Positions 1-9,447 of a DNA stretch of 64,000 nt are shown here, in pieces. Source of the DNA: Bacillus sp. FJAT-27445 (lineage in GTDB: Bacteria > Bacillota > Bacilli > Bacillales > Cytobacillaceae); contig NZ_LMTI01000006.1 of assembly GCF_001510665.1 (NCBI RefSeq), forward strand, positions 340,516 through 404,515, in the 5' to 3' direction. The notes beneath the pieces are model-generated. The model saw only the letters and a program-made list of their open reading frames with translations. It ran no database searches and was not told the origin of the DNA. The position numbers and the translations under genes were made by a program. Each line of letters opens with the position of its first letter. The stretch's first letter is position 1.

Positions 1-245
1 ACTTCATGGGCAAATTGAAGGAAATTTCCAACCCAAGGATTAAAGAAGTTCGCGGTCGGGGTCTGTTTATCGGCATTGAACTGAACGAGCCTGCGCGCAA
101 GTATTGTGAAGAACTGAAGGAAGAAGGACTTCTTTGCAAGGAAACCCATGAAACCGTTATTCGTTTCGCTCCGCCGCTTGTCATTTCAAAGGAAGAGCTT
201 GATTGGGCAATTGAACGAATTAAAAAGGTTATTGATAAAGAATAA
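1..245 (+). CDS. rocD: Ornithine aminotransferase, C-terminal part (partial)
   Basis: The window opens inside this gene; about 80 C-terminal residues are visible and codons are in phase from base 3. The tail matches class III PLP aminotransferases of the ornithine-oxoacid type: [12 protein letters not shown], then a segment on refusing or accepting substrate ([17 protein letters not shown]) and a closing helix with ERIKKVI. The enzyme moves the delta-amino group of ornithine to 2-oxoglutarate, giving glutamate semialdehyde and glutamate in arginine breakdown. A glutamate dehydrogenase gene follows 117 bp later on the same strand, which fits a catabolic pair. The PLP lysine lies outside the window. 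Confidence 0.85.
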   Translation, partial: FMGKLKEISNPRIKEVRGRGLFIGIELNEPARKYCEELKEEGLLCKETHETVIRFAPPLVISKEELDWAIERIKKVIDKE

Positions 246-362
246 TTTGATTTACCTAAGGCAGAGTAATGGATTAACATCCTTCCAGTATTTTTTAACA
301 ATATAATTCTTTGAAAATAAATCTGCTGTTTAAATTGGCACTAGCCGGTAAGGAGATCCCCC

Positions 363-1589
363 ATGCTAGAATCAACGCAAATTGTGATGAAGGAAGCGCT
401 TGGGAAACTGGGCTATAAGGAAGAAGTCTATGAGCTATTAAAAGAACCGTCCAGGCTGCTTGAGGTCCGCATTCCCGTCATGATGGATGACAGGTCTTTT
501 AAAGTGTTCACAGGCTACCGGGCGCAGCACAATGATGCGGCCGGCCCAATCAAGGGGGGCGTCCGTTTCCATCCGGACGTAAATGCAGATATCATCAAAG
601 CACTTTCACTCTGGACAGGGCTTAAATGCGGGATTGCCGACCTGCCTTTTGGTGGCGGCAAAGGCGGGGTTGCCTGTGATCCAAGACGCCTTAGCCTCGG
701 AGAGCTGGAGCGGCTTAGCCGGGGGTATGTCCGTGCGGTCTCGCAAATTGTAGGTCCCGCAAAGGATATTCTAGGGCCGGATGTGTTCACAAACTCGCAA
801 ATAATGGCCTGGATGGTGGATGAATACAGTAGGTTGAGCAACTTTGATTCTCCAGGATTTATCTCTGGAAAGCCACTCTCCCTCGGCGGGTCGGAGGGAA
901 GGGAAAAAGCTAGCGCGCTAGGAGTTGCGATTTGCGTTGAAGAGGCGGCTAAAAGGAAACGGCTTCGTTTAAAGGGCTCCCGTGTCATTATCCAAGGGTT
1001 TGGAAATGCCGGCAGCTATCTTGCGAAATACCTTCACGATACAGGAGCAATCATTGTGGGCATATCGGACGCTTATGGTGCTCTCTATGACCCGGATGGG
1101 CTTCCTGTCGAGTATTTGCTTAACCGGCGTGATAGCTTTGGAACGGTTACATCGCTCTTTGAAGGAACGATTTCGAATGCGGAGTTGCTGGAGCAGGATT
1201 GCGACATTCTGGTTCCAGCCGCTGTTTCCGGGCAAATTACCTCGGAAAATGCCCATAATATTCAAGCTTCCATCATCGTCGAGGCTGCCGGTGGGCCAAC
1301 AACTCTTGGAGCAGAAAAAATACTCGATGGCAGGGATATCCTTGTAGTTCCATACGTCCTTGCCGGCGCGGGCGGAATCATTGTTTCTTATTTTGAATGG
1401 GTACAGAATAAACAAGGGCTATATTGGATGCTTGAGGAAATTGAGCATGGCCTGCGTGTAAAAATGACTGGGGCTTTCAATGCCATCTATGAATCAGCAA
1501 AAGCCCGGAGAATTAACATGCGCCTTGCCGCTTATATGGCGGGAGCAAAAAAAATGGCTGAAGCCTCTATATGGAGAGGCTGGGTATAG
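363..1589 (+). CDS. NAD-type glutamate dehydrogenase, divergent (RocG/GudB family)
   Basis: 408 residues, close to the 420-430 typical of RocG/GudB. It would deaminate glutamate to 2-oxoglutarate and ammonium in the cytoplasm. Seen: the substrate-lysine motif PFGGGKGG (about residue 97), SGKPLSLGGSEGR before the Rossmann domain, the GFGNAGS dinucleotide loop (about 216) and the family ending RRWRGWV-like (IWRGWV). AGGAG lies before the ATG. Odd: several positions normally fixed in this family differ. PAPDVNT is LGPDVFT, EAANGPTT is EAAGGPTT, and VPDxLASAGG is VPYVLAGAGG. It may have changed activity or be a cryptic paralogue. It follows rocD, consistent with arginine/proline catabolism. Confidence 0.88.
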   Translation: MLESTQIVMKEALGKLGYKEEVYELLKEPSRLLEVRIPVMMDDRSFKVFTGYRAQHNDAAGPIKGGVRFHPDVNADIIKALSLWTGLKCGIADLPFGGGKGGVACDPRRLSLGELERLSRGYVRAVSQIVGPAKDILGPDVFTNSQIMAWMVDEYSRLSNFDSPGFISGKPLSLGGSEGREKASALGVAICVEEAAKRKRLRLKGSRVIIQGFGNAGSYLAKYLHDTGAIIVGISDAYGALYDPDGLPVEYLLNRRDSFGTVTSLFEGTISNAELLEQDCDILVPAAVSGQITSENAHNIQASIIVEAAGGPTTLGAEKILDGRDILVVPYVLAGAGGIIVSYFEWVQNKQGLYWMLEEIEHGLRVKMTGAFNAIYESAKARRINMRLAAYMAGAKKMAEASIWRGWV

Positions 1590-1596
1590 GAAATAG

Positions 1597-1628
1597 AAAA
1601 GTCCCCGCGGATTGCCACGGGGACTTTT
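1597..1628. terminator. Bidirectional rho-independent terminator after the glutamate dehydrogenase
   Basis: AAAAGTCCCCGCGG, a four-base loop ATTG, then CCACGGGGACTTTT. The 14-bp stem has one G-U pair, with A-rich and T-rich flanks on both sides. It separates the dehydrogenase from the convergent DUF378 gene. Confidence 0.85.
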
Positions 1629-1688
1629 CGTATAAGTTTTTTGTAAATAAGAGTCCTACAGGTTTTTGGCTTTCGCCTAAGTTCGTAC

Positions 1689-1922
1689 CTATCTTGTCGG
1701 GTTGGTTTGGGCTGCTTCTTCTCTTTCATGGCTTGGGGCAAACAACAGGCCAAGGTTAACCAAGCCCGCAATGCCGACTAGTCCGTAAATGATTCTGGAA
1801 ACTGCCGAATCCTGCCCTCCAAAGATGGAAGCAACTAAATCAAATTGGAAGAACCCAACAAGGCCCCAGTTTATTGCTCCAATAATCGTAAGGACAAGTG
1901 CAATCCTTTGAATTGTGCTCAT
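1689..1922 (-). CDS. Small membrane protein of the DUF378 family (YuzA-like)
   Basis: 77 residues with two membrane segments (about 5-25 and 43-63) and the family motif GAINWGLVG. Function is unknown. Two adjacent ATG codons occur; the second is chosen because it sits 6 bases after AAGGAGG, the first only 3. In B. subtilis yuzA lies beside yugJ and pgi, and the same neighbours are found here, although this copy points away from them. The C-terminus is short, charged and soluble. Confidence 0.85.
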   Translation of the reverse strand: MSTIQRIALVLTIIGAINWGLVGFFQFDLVASIFGGQDSAVSRIIYGLVGIAGLVNLGLLFAPSHEREEAAQTNPTR

Positions 1923-2065
1923 CATGAACCTCCTTTTATTTGTTATCACTACTAATGTGGACATGATGAGGAATTTTATACATACACGAACCGCTGCCGT
2001 TCATACTTTTTGCAATTTATTGAAGGATACTAAATAATAATAATGTGTATAAAGGAGGAAATCAC

Positions 2066-3232
2066 ATGGATAATTTTACTTTCTACAATCCGGTTCGCTT
2101 GATCTTTGGGAAAGGGCAGCTGGCTGAATTGAAAACCGAAATACCGAAATACGGAAAAAAGGTACTTCTCGTCTATGGCGGAGGAAGCATTAAACGGAAT
2201 GGCCTTTACGACCAGGTCATTTCGCTGCTAAATGAAATAGACGCTGAAGTGTTCGAGCTTGCGGGAGTCGAGCCTAACCCGCGTGTGTCCACAGCCAGGA
2301 AAGGGATCGACATCTGCAAGTCCGAGGGAATCGACCTGCTGCTTGCTGTTGGCGGCGGCTCGGTAATCGACTGCACCAAGCTAATCGCTGCAGGCGCAAA
2401 GTATGAAGGCGATGCATGGGACATTGTTCTGAAAAAAGCCGAGGTGAATGATGCCCTCCCATTTGGCACGGTATTGACACTGGCAGCGACTGGTTCGGAA
2501 ATGAACGCCGGCTCTGTTATCACCAACTGGGAAACAAATGAGAAATACGGCTGGGGCGCTGCGCCTTATTCGATGCCAAAGTTCTCGATTTTGGACCCGG
2601 TCAATACTTTCACTGTTCCTAAGGACCAGACAATCTACGGGATTGTGGACATGATGTCCCACACATTCGAACATTATTATCACAAGGCGGGAAATACGCC
2701 TTACCAGGACCGCATGTGCGAATCCCTCCTGCAAACCGTAATGGAAACAGCTCCAAAGGCTTTGGCGGACCTTGAAAATTATGAGCACCGTGAAACATTG
2801 CTATTTTGCGGTACCATGGCTTTGAATGGCATGCTCAATATGGGCTTCCGCGGCGACTGGGCGACCCACAATATCGAACACGCCGTTTCGGCTGTCTACG
2901 ATATTCCACACGGAGGGGGCCTTGCTATCCTGTTCCCGAACTGGATGAAGCATAATTTGAAAAAGGACCCTGCCAGGTTCAAGCAAATGGCGGTCCGTGT
3001 CTTTGGCGTCGATCCATCCGGCAAAAGCGATGAGGAAGCAGCACTTGAAGGAATTGAGAAGCTTCGTGAATTCTGGACAAGCATCGACGCTCCGGCTCGC
3101 CTTGCCGATTACGGCATCGATGACAGCAAAATCGAACTGATGGCCGACAAAGCAATGGCCAACGGCGAATTCGGTGGGTTCGTTACCTTGAACAGGGACG
3201 ATGTAGTGGCGATCCTCCGCGCATCATTATAA
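2066..3232 (+). CDS. yugJ: Iron-containing alcohol dehydrogenase (YugJ-like butanol dehydrogenase)
   Basis: 388 residues, the usual length of NAD(P)H-dependent butanol dehydrogenases (BdhA/YugJ). Seen: the N-terminal Rossmann part with [18 protein letters not shown], the [10 protein letters not shown] cofactor motif (about residue 95), [10 protein letters not shown], and the metal-binding histidine region HTFEHYYH (about 200) followed by [16 protein letters not shown] with its metal histidine (about 270). It likely reduces aldehydes to alcohols. The ATG at 2066 is preferred over an upstream start because AAAGGAGG lies 7 bases before it. Placement before pgi copies the yug region of B. subtilis. 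Confidence 0.9.
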   Translation: MDNFTFYNPVRLIFGKGQLAELKTEIPKYGKKVLLVYGGGSIKRNGLYDQVISLLNEIDAEVFELAGVEPNPRVSTARKGIDICKSEGIDLLLAVGGGSVIDCTKLIAAGAKYEGDAWDIVLKKAEVNDALPFGTVLTLAATGSEMNAGSVITNWETNEKYGWGAAPYSMPKFSILDPVNTFTVPKDQTIYGIVDMMSHTFEHYYHKAGNTPYQDRMCESLLQTVMETAPKALADLENYEHRETLLFCGTMALNGMLNMGFRGDWATHNIEHAVSAVYDIPHGGGLAILFPNWMKHNLKKDPARFKQMAVRVFGVDPSGKSDEEAALEGIEKLREFWTSIDAPARLADYGIDDSKIELMADKAMANGEFGGFVTLNRDDVVAILRASL

Positions 3233-3235
3233 AAA

Positions 3236-3265
3236 AAACGGCTGTACCCACGGGTGCGGCCGTTT
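3236..3265 (+). terminator. Rho-independent terminator after yugJ
   Basis: Stem AAACGGCTGTAC / GTGCGGCCGTTT with a six-base loop CCACGG; two pairs are G-U. It lies 3 bases after the stop codon and separates the gene from pgi. Confidence 0.75.
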
Positions 3266-3375
3266 CTGCGAAAATCGACTGAATTGGTCGCGCTTACAAG
3301 GCGGCCTGTTCCTTGCTTATCCGATTTCCTTTGGGTAAAGTGGGTATGATACCACTAAAATACGGAGGTTCCCAA

Positions 3376-4725
3376 ATGACACATATCCGTTTTGACTACA
3401 CAAAAGCACTCGGCTTTTTCGCCGAACATGAACTAACTTACTTAAGGGATGCGGTAAAAGTTGCCCACCACTCCCTCCACGAAAAAACTGGCGCAGGCAG
3501 CGACTATCTCGGCTGGATCGACCTGCCTGAAAACTACGACAAAGAAGAATTTTCACGGATTCAAAAAGCAGCGGAAAAAATCAAATCCGATTCCGATGTT
3601 CTTATCGTCATTGGAATTGGCGGCTCCTATCTTGGCGCTCGCGCCGCACTCGAATTTCTTGGCAACAGCTTTTACAACGTGATTCCAGCAGAAAAACGCG
3701 GTACACCGCAAATCATTTTTGCCGGAAACAATATTTCCTCGACATACATGCATGATGTCATTGGCCTGCTAGATGGCAAGAACTTCTCCATCAACGTCAT
3801 CTCGAAGTCCGGAACGACAACCGAACCAGCCCTCGCTTTCCGCCTGTTCAGGAAGCTTCTTGTGGAAAAATACGGGGAAGCTGAGGCGCGGAAGCGGATT
3901 TACGCCACCACTGACAAGTCACGCGGAGCCCTTAAGACGCTCGCGGACGAGGAAGGCTACGAAACATTCGTTATTCCGGACGATGTCGGCGGCCGCTATT
4001 CCGTTTTAACAGCAGTCGGCTTGCTTCCAATCGCTGTGAGCGGGGCCAATATTGATGAAATGATGAAGGGTGCGGCTCAGGCGATGAAGGATTACAGCCA
4101 TTCCGAGCTTGAGGACAACCCGGCTTATCAATATGCCGCTGTCCGGAACGCGCTTTACAACAAAGGGAAAACGATTGAAATGCTCATTAACTATGAGCCT
4201 GGCCTGCAATATTTCTCCGAATGGTGGAAGCAGCTTTTCGGGGAAAGTGAAGGAAAGGACCAGAAAGGAATTTTCCCTGCATCGGCCAATTTCTCGACTG
4301 ATTTACACTCGCTTGGGCAATATATCCAAGAAGGCCGCCGGGATATGTTTGAAACCATCATCAAAGTGGAAAAATCACGGTATGAGCTCACAATCGAGGA
4401 GGAAGCGAATGACCTTGACGGCCTGAACTATTTGGCCGGAAAGACAGTCGATTTCGTTAACAATAAAGCATTTGAAGGAACAATGCTCGCGCACACCGAC
4501 GGCGGAGTGCCGAACCTGATTGTTTCCATTCCTAAAATGGACGAGTATTCGTTTGGGTATATGGTTTATTTCTTTGAAAAGGCATGTGCGATGAGCGGCT
4601 ACTTGCTCGGCGTCAACCCGTTCGACCAGCCGGGCGTTGAAGCCTATAAAGTGAATATGTTCGCGCTTCTCGGCAAGCCGGGCTATGAAGAAAAGAAGGC
4701 TGAGCTGGAAAAACGGCTAAAATAG
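3376..4725 (+). CDS. pgi: Glucose-6-phosphate isomerase
   Basis: 449 residues, the length of the short Firmicute enzyme. It interconverts glucose 6-phosphate and fructose 6-phosphate in glycolysis. Seen: [12 protein letters not shown] (sugar-phosphate SIS loop, about residue 78), [10 protein letters not shown] (about 142), [14 protein letters not shown] (PGI signature, about 205), the catalytic glutamate region and the ending [14 protein letters not shown]. The ATG at 3376 follows GGAGG by 7 bases; an upstream in-frame start has no such site. YugN follows, as in B. subtilis. Confidence 0.97.
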   Translation: MTHIRFDYTKALGFFAEHELTYLRDAVKVAHHSLHEKTGAGSDYLGWIDLPENYDKEEFSRIQKAAEKIKSDSDVLIVIGIGGSYLGARAALEFLGNSFYNVIPAEKRGTPQIIFAGNNISSTYMHDVIGLLDGKNFSINVISKSGTTTEPALAFRLFRKLLVEKYGEAEARKRIYATTDKSRGALKTLADEEGYETFVIPDDVGGRYSVLTAVGLLPIAVSGANIDEMMKGAAQAMKDYSHSELEDNPAYQYAAVRNALYNKGKTIEMLINYEPGLQYFSEWWKQLFGESEGKDQKGIFPASANFSTDLHSLGQYIQEGRRDMFETIIKVEKSRYELTIEEEANDLDGLNYLAGKTVDFVNNKAFEGTMLAHTDGGVPNLIVSIPKMDEYSFGYMVYFFEKACAMSGYLLGVNPFDQPGVEAYKVNMFALLGKPGYEEKKAELEKRLK

Positions 4726-4781
4726 TCAACCTGTAGCCGGGAGCTCTTTTAAAAAAATATTAAAGGAAAAGAGGGGCTGCT

Positions 4782-5183
4782 ATGATTCCGATTAAAAGCA
4801 ATGTTGAAGGGAAGGACTATTCCTTCAAGGTTCTTGAGGATACCTTAAAGCCGCTTGGCTACAGCGTAGGAGGCAACTGGGATTACGACAAGGGCTTCTT
4901 TGACTATAAAATCAATGATGACGGCGCATACCACTTTTTCAGGGTGCCATTCCAGGCGGTGGATGGCGAGCTCGACGGTGGGAATCCAAGAGTCAGGATC
5001 GGCACGCCCTTCCTTCTTGCCCATGAGTACCAGGATGGAGTCGATAAGGGAGGGAATATCGGCAATGTGTCCGCTTCGGTCAACCAATTCCAGTCACCAG
5101 AGGACAAGGACGCCCCAATCGATTCTGAATACCTGAAAATTACGGACGACCTCATCGCAAAGCTTGAGGAGGCCCTTCTTTAA
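4782..5183 (+). CDS. yugN: YugN-like protein of unknown function
   Basis: 133 residues, soluble and acidic. I recognise it mainly from its place after pgi and its family resemblance: IPIKSNVEGKDYSF at the start, then GGNWDYDKGFFDYKI, and a C-terminal amphipathic helix. No catalytic motif is visible. A GAGGGG ribosome site precedes the ATG. It is probably co-transcribed with pgi (56 bp gap, no terminator between) and ends at the terminator at 5200-5230. Confidence 0.8.
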   Translation: MIPIKSNVEGKDYSFKVLEDTLKPLGYSVGGNWDYDKGFFDYKINDDGAYHFFRVPFQAVDGELDGGNPRVRIGTPFLLAHEYQDGVDKGGNIGNVSASVNQFQSPEDKDAPIDSEYLKITDDLIAKLEEALL

Positions 5184-5199
5184 AACCTAATACATTTCA

Positions 5200-5230
5200 A
5201 AAGCGCGGGAGTTTTTAGCTCCCGCGCTTT
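5200..5230. terminator. Bidirectional terminator between yugN and yugO
   Basis: AAAGCGCGGGAG, loop TTTTTAG, CTCCCGCGCTTT: a perfect 12-bp stem with A/T tracts on either side. It can serve yugN on the plus strand and the potassium channel gene on the minus strand. Confidence 0.85.
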
Positions 5231-5281
5231 GTTTGACTTTTATGAACAAATATTATCGTCGTGCCCCTAAGATTCCTTGTG

Positions 5282-5375
5282 TTCGGACAGTAACCCGACA
5301 TTTCCGCGGTTATGAGTCCGAAGGTGCCCCATGTTTGTACAGTAACCAGGCATTTCCGCGGTTATGAGTCCGAAG
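5282..5375. repeat. Two-copy palindromic dispersed repeat
   Basis: Two copies, 52 bp apart, share a 25-bp core starting CATTTCCGCGGTTATGAG (5299-5323 and 5351-5375). The first copy is bounded by TTCGGAC and GTCCGAA and has inner arms GTAACC/GGTTAT, so it can fold into a hairpin. The left arm of the second copy has decayed (TTTGTAC). The stretch lies between two convergent genes and holds no gene. Confidence 0.75.
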
Positions 5376-5414
5376 CATCCCCTGGGTTCCTTTTAAGTAA
5401 TACGGTTCCCAAAA

Positions 5415-6401
5415 TTAACGGATGGCAATAAATTCATCGCCATGTTCGATTTTAAAAGTAAGGGGAGGGTTGATGACCAGTTCCTCTCCTCTCTTAATGC
5501 CAATCAAAAGCTTTTCCCTATCCGCCCAGGCCACTTTTACCTCAGCGAATGTCCGTCCCTCCAGATGCTCAGCTACCTGCTCGGATGCAAGCCTGTTTTC
5601 CTGGAGTTCTCCAATAATATCAAACAGCAGCCCCGTCCCCCGCGAGTGGATACTGCTAAGCATAAAGATGCTTGTCAATTTGTTTGATTGAAGAACCTGG
5701 TCCGCACCAGCCCGTTTCGCATTCACAACCTGCTCGGGGGTGAGGATTTCGATAATGCATTTCACTTCCGGGCAAAGCCCCTTAATAGTCAGCAATGTAA
5801 GGATCGAGTTCATGTCCGCCAATAGCTCCTCGTGGCTATGGTCGGAGGTGATCAGCACCATTTCTGCCTTTGGGACATTTCCTTTTAAAATGGTTTCGTC
5901 AACGTGGGGCTTGCCTTGAACGAAGTGGACATAGCGAGACTGGGTTGGGTTTTCCTCAAGCGTTTCATCAATGAGGACAATCTCTATCGGGCTGCCGGAA
6001 TCGTTCAGCTTGCTGATAATTTCTCTAGAGCGTTCATTCCAGCCCACAATGACCATATGCCTGGTGCCCTTATACGCAAGCTTGCCTTCTGACAAAGCGT
6101 TCTGCTTTGTTACCGCCGCGGTAGCCAGAGAAACGAAGTAATACGAAACAAGACCGGCCCCAAATAATATCAGGAGAACCGCAGCAAGCCTGCCTAAAAG
6201 AGAATGCGGGACGAAATCTCCATAACCTACGGTCGTAGCGGTAATAAACGCCCACCAAATCCCGTCGTAAACAGTTAGGAATGTATCGGGTTCAAGAAAA
6301 CGGATTCCCACCCCAAATGTAACGAAAAAGAATAGCGTAATAAACAAAACCCGAATTTGGACGGGCAGTCGCAAAAAATGAATATACCAGCGGTTAGGCA
6401 T
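5415..6401 (-). CDS. yugO: Potassium channel protein with TrkA-N domain (YugO-like)
   Basis: 328 residues. N-terminal two-helix ion-channel module with the selectivity filter TVGYGD (about residue 58) between membrane segments near 14-35 and 75-95, then an RCK/TrkA-N Rossmann domain starting HMVIVGWNERSREII (about 115) and a C-terminal TrkA-C-like part. It would be a K+ channel gated by ligand at the cytoplasmic domain; in B. subtilis YugO works in biofilm electrical signalling. AAGGAGG lies 6 bases before the ATG. I see no separate mstX (mistic) reading frame before it, unlike B. subtilis. Confidence 0.92.
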   Translation of the reverse strand: MPNRWYIHFLRLPVQIRVLFITLFFFVTFGVGIRFLEPDTFLTVYDGIWWAFITATTVGYGDFVPHSLLGRLAAVLLILFGAGLVSYYFVSLATAAVTKQNALSEGKLAYKGTRHMVIVGWNERSREIISKLNDSGSPIEIVLIDETLEENPTQSRYVHFVQGKPHVDETILKGNVPKAEMVLITSDHSHEELLADMNSILTLLTIKGLCPEVKCIIEILTPEQVVNAKRAGADQVLQSNKLTSIFMLSSIHSRGTGLLFDIIGELQENRLASEQVAEHLEGRTFAEVKVAWADREKLLIGIKRGEELVINPPLTFKIEHGDEFIAIR

Positions 6402-6699
6402 GGCAACCTCCTTATCGGCAGGGCTATCGGAATGGCAGCCCGGCTAAAACCCGCCAAATGGGGTCCTAAACGATCCAGGCGATATTTTACAAGTATGGAC
6501 AAAAACCGCCGTTCCCATAAGGGGTTAGGCGGGCTTTGTAAAAATTCCACAGCAAAAACAATTCACCAACGATATTTTTCGATACCAATTGAGATAAACA
6601 GAATGAAATATTAGGAATAATATCCTAAAGCTGGTCAAATACTAGAATGGTCCATTGGGTAAAAAAGCGACCATATCGAGATAAAAGTGAGGGGAAGGG

Positions 6700-8370
6700 A
6701 TGGGTGCACAAAAAGAATGGCGTCAGCTTTGCTTTGCATTGGCAGCGCTCGCCGTTTATTTGGCTCCGCTGTTCCTGCTTGGGGAGGATGCCCATATCCG
6801 GGTCCATGATAACCTCGATTCCAATATTGCCTGGTACAAGGTTTTGGCAAACAGCGGAGAAATTTTCGGACCTGTGGACACGGCAATACCGCAAATAATG
6901 AACGGCACGCTTTCAAGGAATGCGTTTGGTCCTGAGCTTAGCGGGATTGTCTGGCTCCATGCTTTGTTCAAGCCTATGACAGCCTATGCGCTCAGCCAGG
7001 CTATCACAAGGATTCTTGCATTCATCGGCATGTATCTTTTGTTAAAAAAATATATCGTCAGCCTGCCGCGTTACCAGTGGATTGCCACAGCCGCCGCCCT
7101 GGCATTCGCGCTGACCCCGTTCTGGCCGTCGGGGATGCTCAGTACACTAGGCATGCCTCTTGTGCTCTGGGCTCTTCTTAACATCCACGCCGGCGAAACC
7201 CGTACTGTAAATTGGCTTGTCCTGCTGCTAATTCCTTTCTACTCAAGTTTCGTGCTCGGGTTCTTTTTCTTCATCGTAGCTGCAGGCGTCTATTGGCTTG
7301 CAGAGGCTATCCGATTGAGAAGATGGAATCTTCGCTTTTTGCTGGCGATTTTTGCGATGGCGGCCATGTTCCTGCTCGTCGAATACAGGCTGGTCTATTC
7401 GTTTTTATTTGACGATGACCCGAACAGCCGGGATGAGTATTTCCATGCGCGCCTTTCCTTTTGGGATGCTGTTAGGCTTTCTTTGAAAAACTTTTTCCTT
7501 GGGCATACGCACGTGATGACTGTCCATGGACTGTTCATCATCGCCGCCACCGTTATTGCACTGGCGATTATTTTTACAAAAAAAAGCTGGCGGCAGGAGA
7601 AGCTATTCCTGCAGCTGACAGTGCTGAACATGGTCCTGTCCATCTGGTATGCCTTCTGGTTCTATAAAGGATGGCTGCCATTGACGGAGAGGTTCCATTT
7701 CCTTGATACGTTCAATTTCGCCCGCTTCCATTTTCTGCGGCCGCTGGTCATCTATACCGGATTCGCCATCGCCTTGAAAATCATAGTTGATGCAGGAATT
7801 GCTTGGAGGAAGGCGGCAGCGGCATTGGCGGTGGGGCAAATTCTGCTTCTTTTCTTCTTTAATGACGAATTCATTTACCGGAACAAACCGACATTCAGGC
7901 AATTTTACGCTGAAAAACAATTCGCGGGAATTGGCCGACACATTGGCCTGCCGAAGGAAAATTACCGGGTCGCAAGCATAGGCATCCACCCAGCTATTGC
8001 CCAATACAATGGTTTTTACACGCTGGATTCATACAACAACTTTTACCCGCTTTCCTATAAGCACGAGTTTCGGAAAATCATCGCAAAAGAGCTCGAGAAG
8101 AATAGCGTCATCCGTGAGTATTTCGACGAGTGGGGAGGGCGCTGCTACATTTTCACCTCTGAGCTGGGCAAACGTTATATGTTCAAGAAAAGCTCAAAAG
8201 CGTCCCTTCATAACCTTGAGCTTGATACAGTCCAATTCAAAAAAATGGGCGGCACGCATATATTCTCCGCAGTGCCGATTATCAATGCCGCCGAAAATGG
8301 CTTGCTTCTGGAACGGACATTTGACTCAAAGGAATCGGCATGGACGATTTACCTTTACAAAGCCCTATAA
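6700..8370 (+). CDS. Polytopic membrane protein, GT-C-like (YkoS / DUF6044 family)
   Basis: 556 residues, with about ten hydrophobic segments from residue 10 to 385 and a soluble C-terminal third. The early loop VHDNLDSNIAWYK has the acidic residues expected of GT-C glycosyltransferases facing outside the membrane. Similar to B. subtilis YkoS, which is paired with YkoT. By analogy with YfhO in lipoteichoic acid glycosylation, it would move a sugar from a lipid-linked donor onto a wall or membrane polymer. That role is inferred. It heads an apparent operon with the GT2 and GtrA genes, 45 bp apart and overlapping. Confidence 0.75.
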   Translation: MGAQKEWRQLCFALAALAVYLAPLFLLGEDAHIRVHDNLDSNIAWYKVLANSGEIFGPVDTAIPQIMNGTLSRNAFGPELSGIVWLHALFKPMTAYALSQAITRILAFIGMYLLLKKYIVSLPRYQWIATAAALAFALTPFWPSGMLSTLGMPLVLWALLNIHAGETRTVNWLVLLLIPFYSSFVLGFFFFIVAAGVYWLAEAIRLRRWNLRFLLAIFAMAAMFLLVEYRLVYSFLFDDDPNSRDEYFHARLSFWDAVRLSLKNFFLGHTHVMTVHGLFIIAATVIALAIIFTKKSWRQEKLFLQLTVLNMVLSIWYAFWFYKGWLPLTERFHFLDTFNFARFHFLRPLVIYTGFAIALKIIVDAGIAWRKAAAALAVGQILLLFFFNDEFIYRNKPTFRQFYAEKQFAGIGRHIGLPKENYRVASIGIHPAIAQYNGFYTLDSYNNFYPLSYKHEFRKIIAKELEKNSVIREYFDEWGGRCYIFTSELGKRYMFKKSSKASLHNLELDTVQFKKMGGTHIFSAVPIINAAENGLLLERTFDSKESAWTIYLYKAL

Positions 8371-8415
8371 CGGGCGCTTGCGCTAAAAGCTCTACCACAT
8401 CAGGAGGATCAAACT

Positions 8416-9447
8416 ATGAGTGAACCAGTCCTAACAATTGTCGTCCCTTGCTATAACGAAGAGGAAGTACTGCCAATGACTCTTCCCGAGCTGTCAGGCT
8501 TGCTGTCGGGGATGATTGATAACAGGCTTGTATCGCCAAAAAGCAGGGTCCTGTTCGTTGATGATGGCAGTAAGGACAGGACATGGGACCTAATTTATAA
8601 AGCAAGCCTTGCGAATAGCCTCGTAAAAGGATTGAAACTCGCCAGGAATGCCGGGCACCAAAACGCGCTCCTTGCAGGAATTTTTACAGCAAAGCATGCG
8701 TCCGATTGCATCATTTCAATCGATGCCGACCTTCAGGATGACATAACGGCAATCCCGGAATTTGTGGAGAAATACAATGAGGGGCACGAAGTCGTGTACG
8801 GTGTTAGGAAAAGCCGCAGCAAAGATACATGGTTCAAAAGATGGACCGCTCAGGGATTTTATACGATGATGGCAAAAATGGGTGTCAGCCTCGTTTACAA
8901 CCACGCTGATTTCAGGCTTCTTGGCAAGCGCGCCGTCATGGAATTGGAACGGTTCCGTGAAGTGAATATGTTCCTGAGGGGTGTTGTCCCGCTTATCGGC
9001 TTTAAATCGGCTGAAGTCTATTACGACAGGAAGGAACGCCAGGCGGGGGAATCTAAATATCCGCTCCGGAAAATGCTCGCTTTTGCATTTGATGGGATTA
9101 CGTCATTCTCAGTAACGCCAATCCGGCTCGTCCTCACACTTGGAGCTGCGGCCTGCGTCATCAGCCTCATCTCCTGCCTTTATTTCATTTTCTTGAATTT
9201 GTTCAGTGAAACGGAAACAGGCTTGCCTTCGCTGATCATTTCAATCTGGCTCATTGGCGGGCTGCAGCTGGTTGCAATTGGCTTAATTGGGGAATATATT
9301 GGCAAAATGTATAAAGAAACGAAGCAACGGCCAAAATTCATCATCGACATTGATATGTTCAACCTGCCATTTGCGCTTGGGAACTCTGCCGAACCCGGAA
9401 TGGAGCGATATCGTCTTGATAGCGGCAAACTCCCAGAAACAAACTAA
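8416..9447 (+). CDS. GT2 glycosyltransferase (CsbB/YkoT family)
   Basis: 343 residues. The GT-A domain comes first: VVPCYNEEEVLPMT, FVDDGSKDRTWD, then ISIDADLQDD (the DXD-type metal site, about residue 100) and the acceptor region. Two membrane helices follow near 235-260 and 270-295. The family loads a sugar onto undecaprenyl phosphate at the inner face of the membrane. The gene lies between the GT-C-like protein and the GtrA flippase; all three parts of a surface-glycosylation system are thus together. AGGAGG precedes the ATG. Sugar and acceptor cannot be told from sequence. Confidence 0.9.
   Translation: MSEPVLTIVVPCYNEEEVLPMTLPELSGLLSGMIDNRLVSPKSRVLFVDDGSKDRTWDLIYKASLANSLVKGLKLARNAGHQNALLAGIFTAKHASDCIISIDADLQDDITAIPEFVEKYNEGHEVVYGVRKSRSKDTWFKRWTAQGFYTMMAKMGVSLVYNHADFRLLGKRAVMELERFREVNMFLRGVVPLIGFKSAEVYYDRKERQAGESKYPLRKMLAFAFDGITSFSVTPIRLVLTLGAAACVISLISCLYFIFLNLFSETETGLPSLIISIWLIGGLQLVAIGLIGEYIGKMYKETKQRPKFIIDIDMFNLPFALGNSAEPGMERYRLDSGKLPETN

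Noticed and set aside
330-352. TTGGCAC near 336, like the -24 box of a sigma-54 promoter before the glutamate dehydrogenase
   Set aside because: The -12 GC is missing (GGTAAG instead), and the transcript would start almost at the ribosome site.
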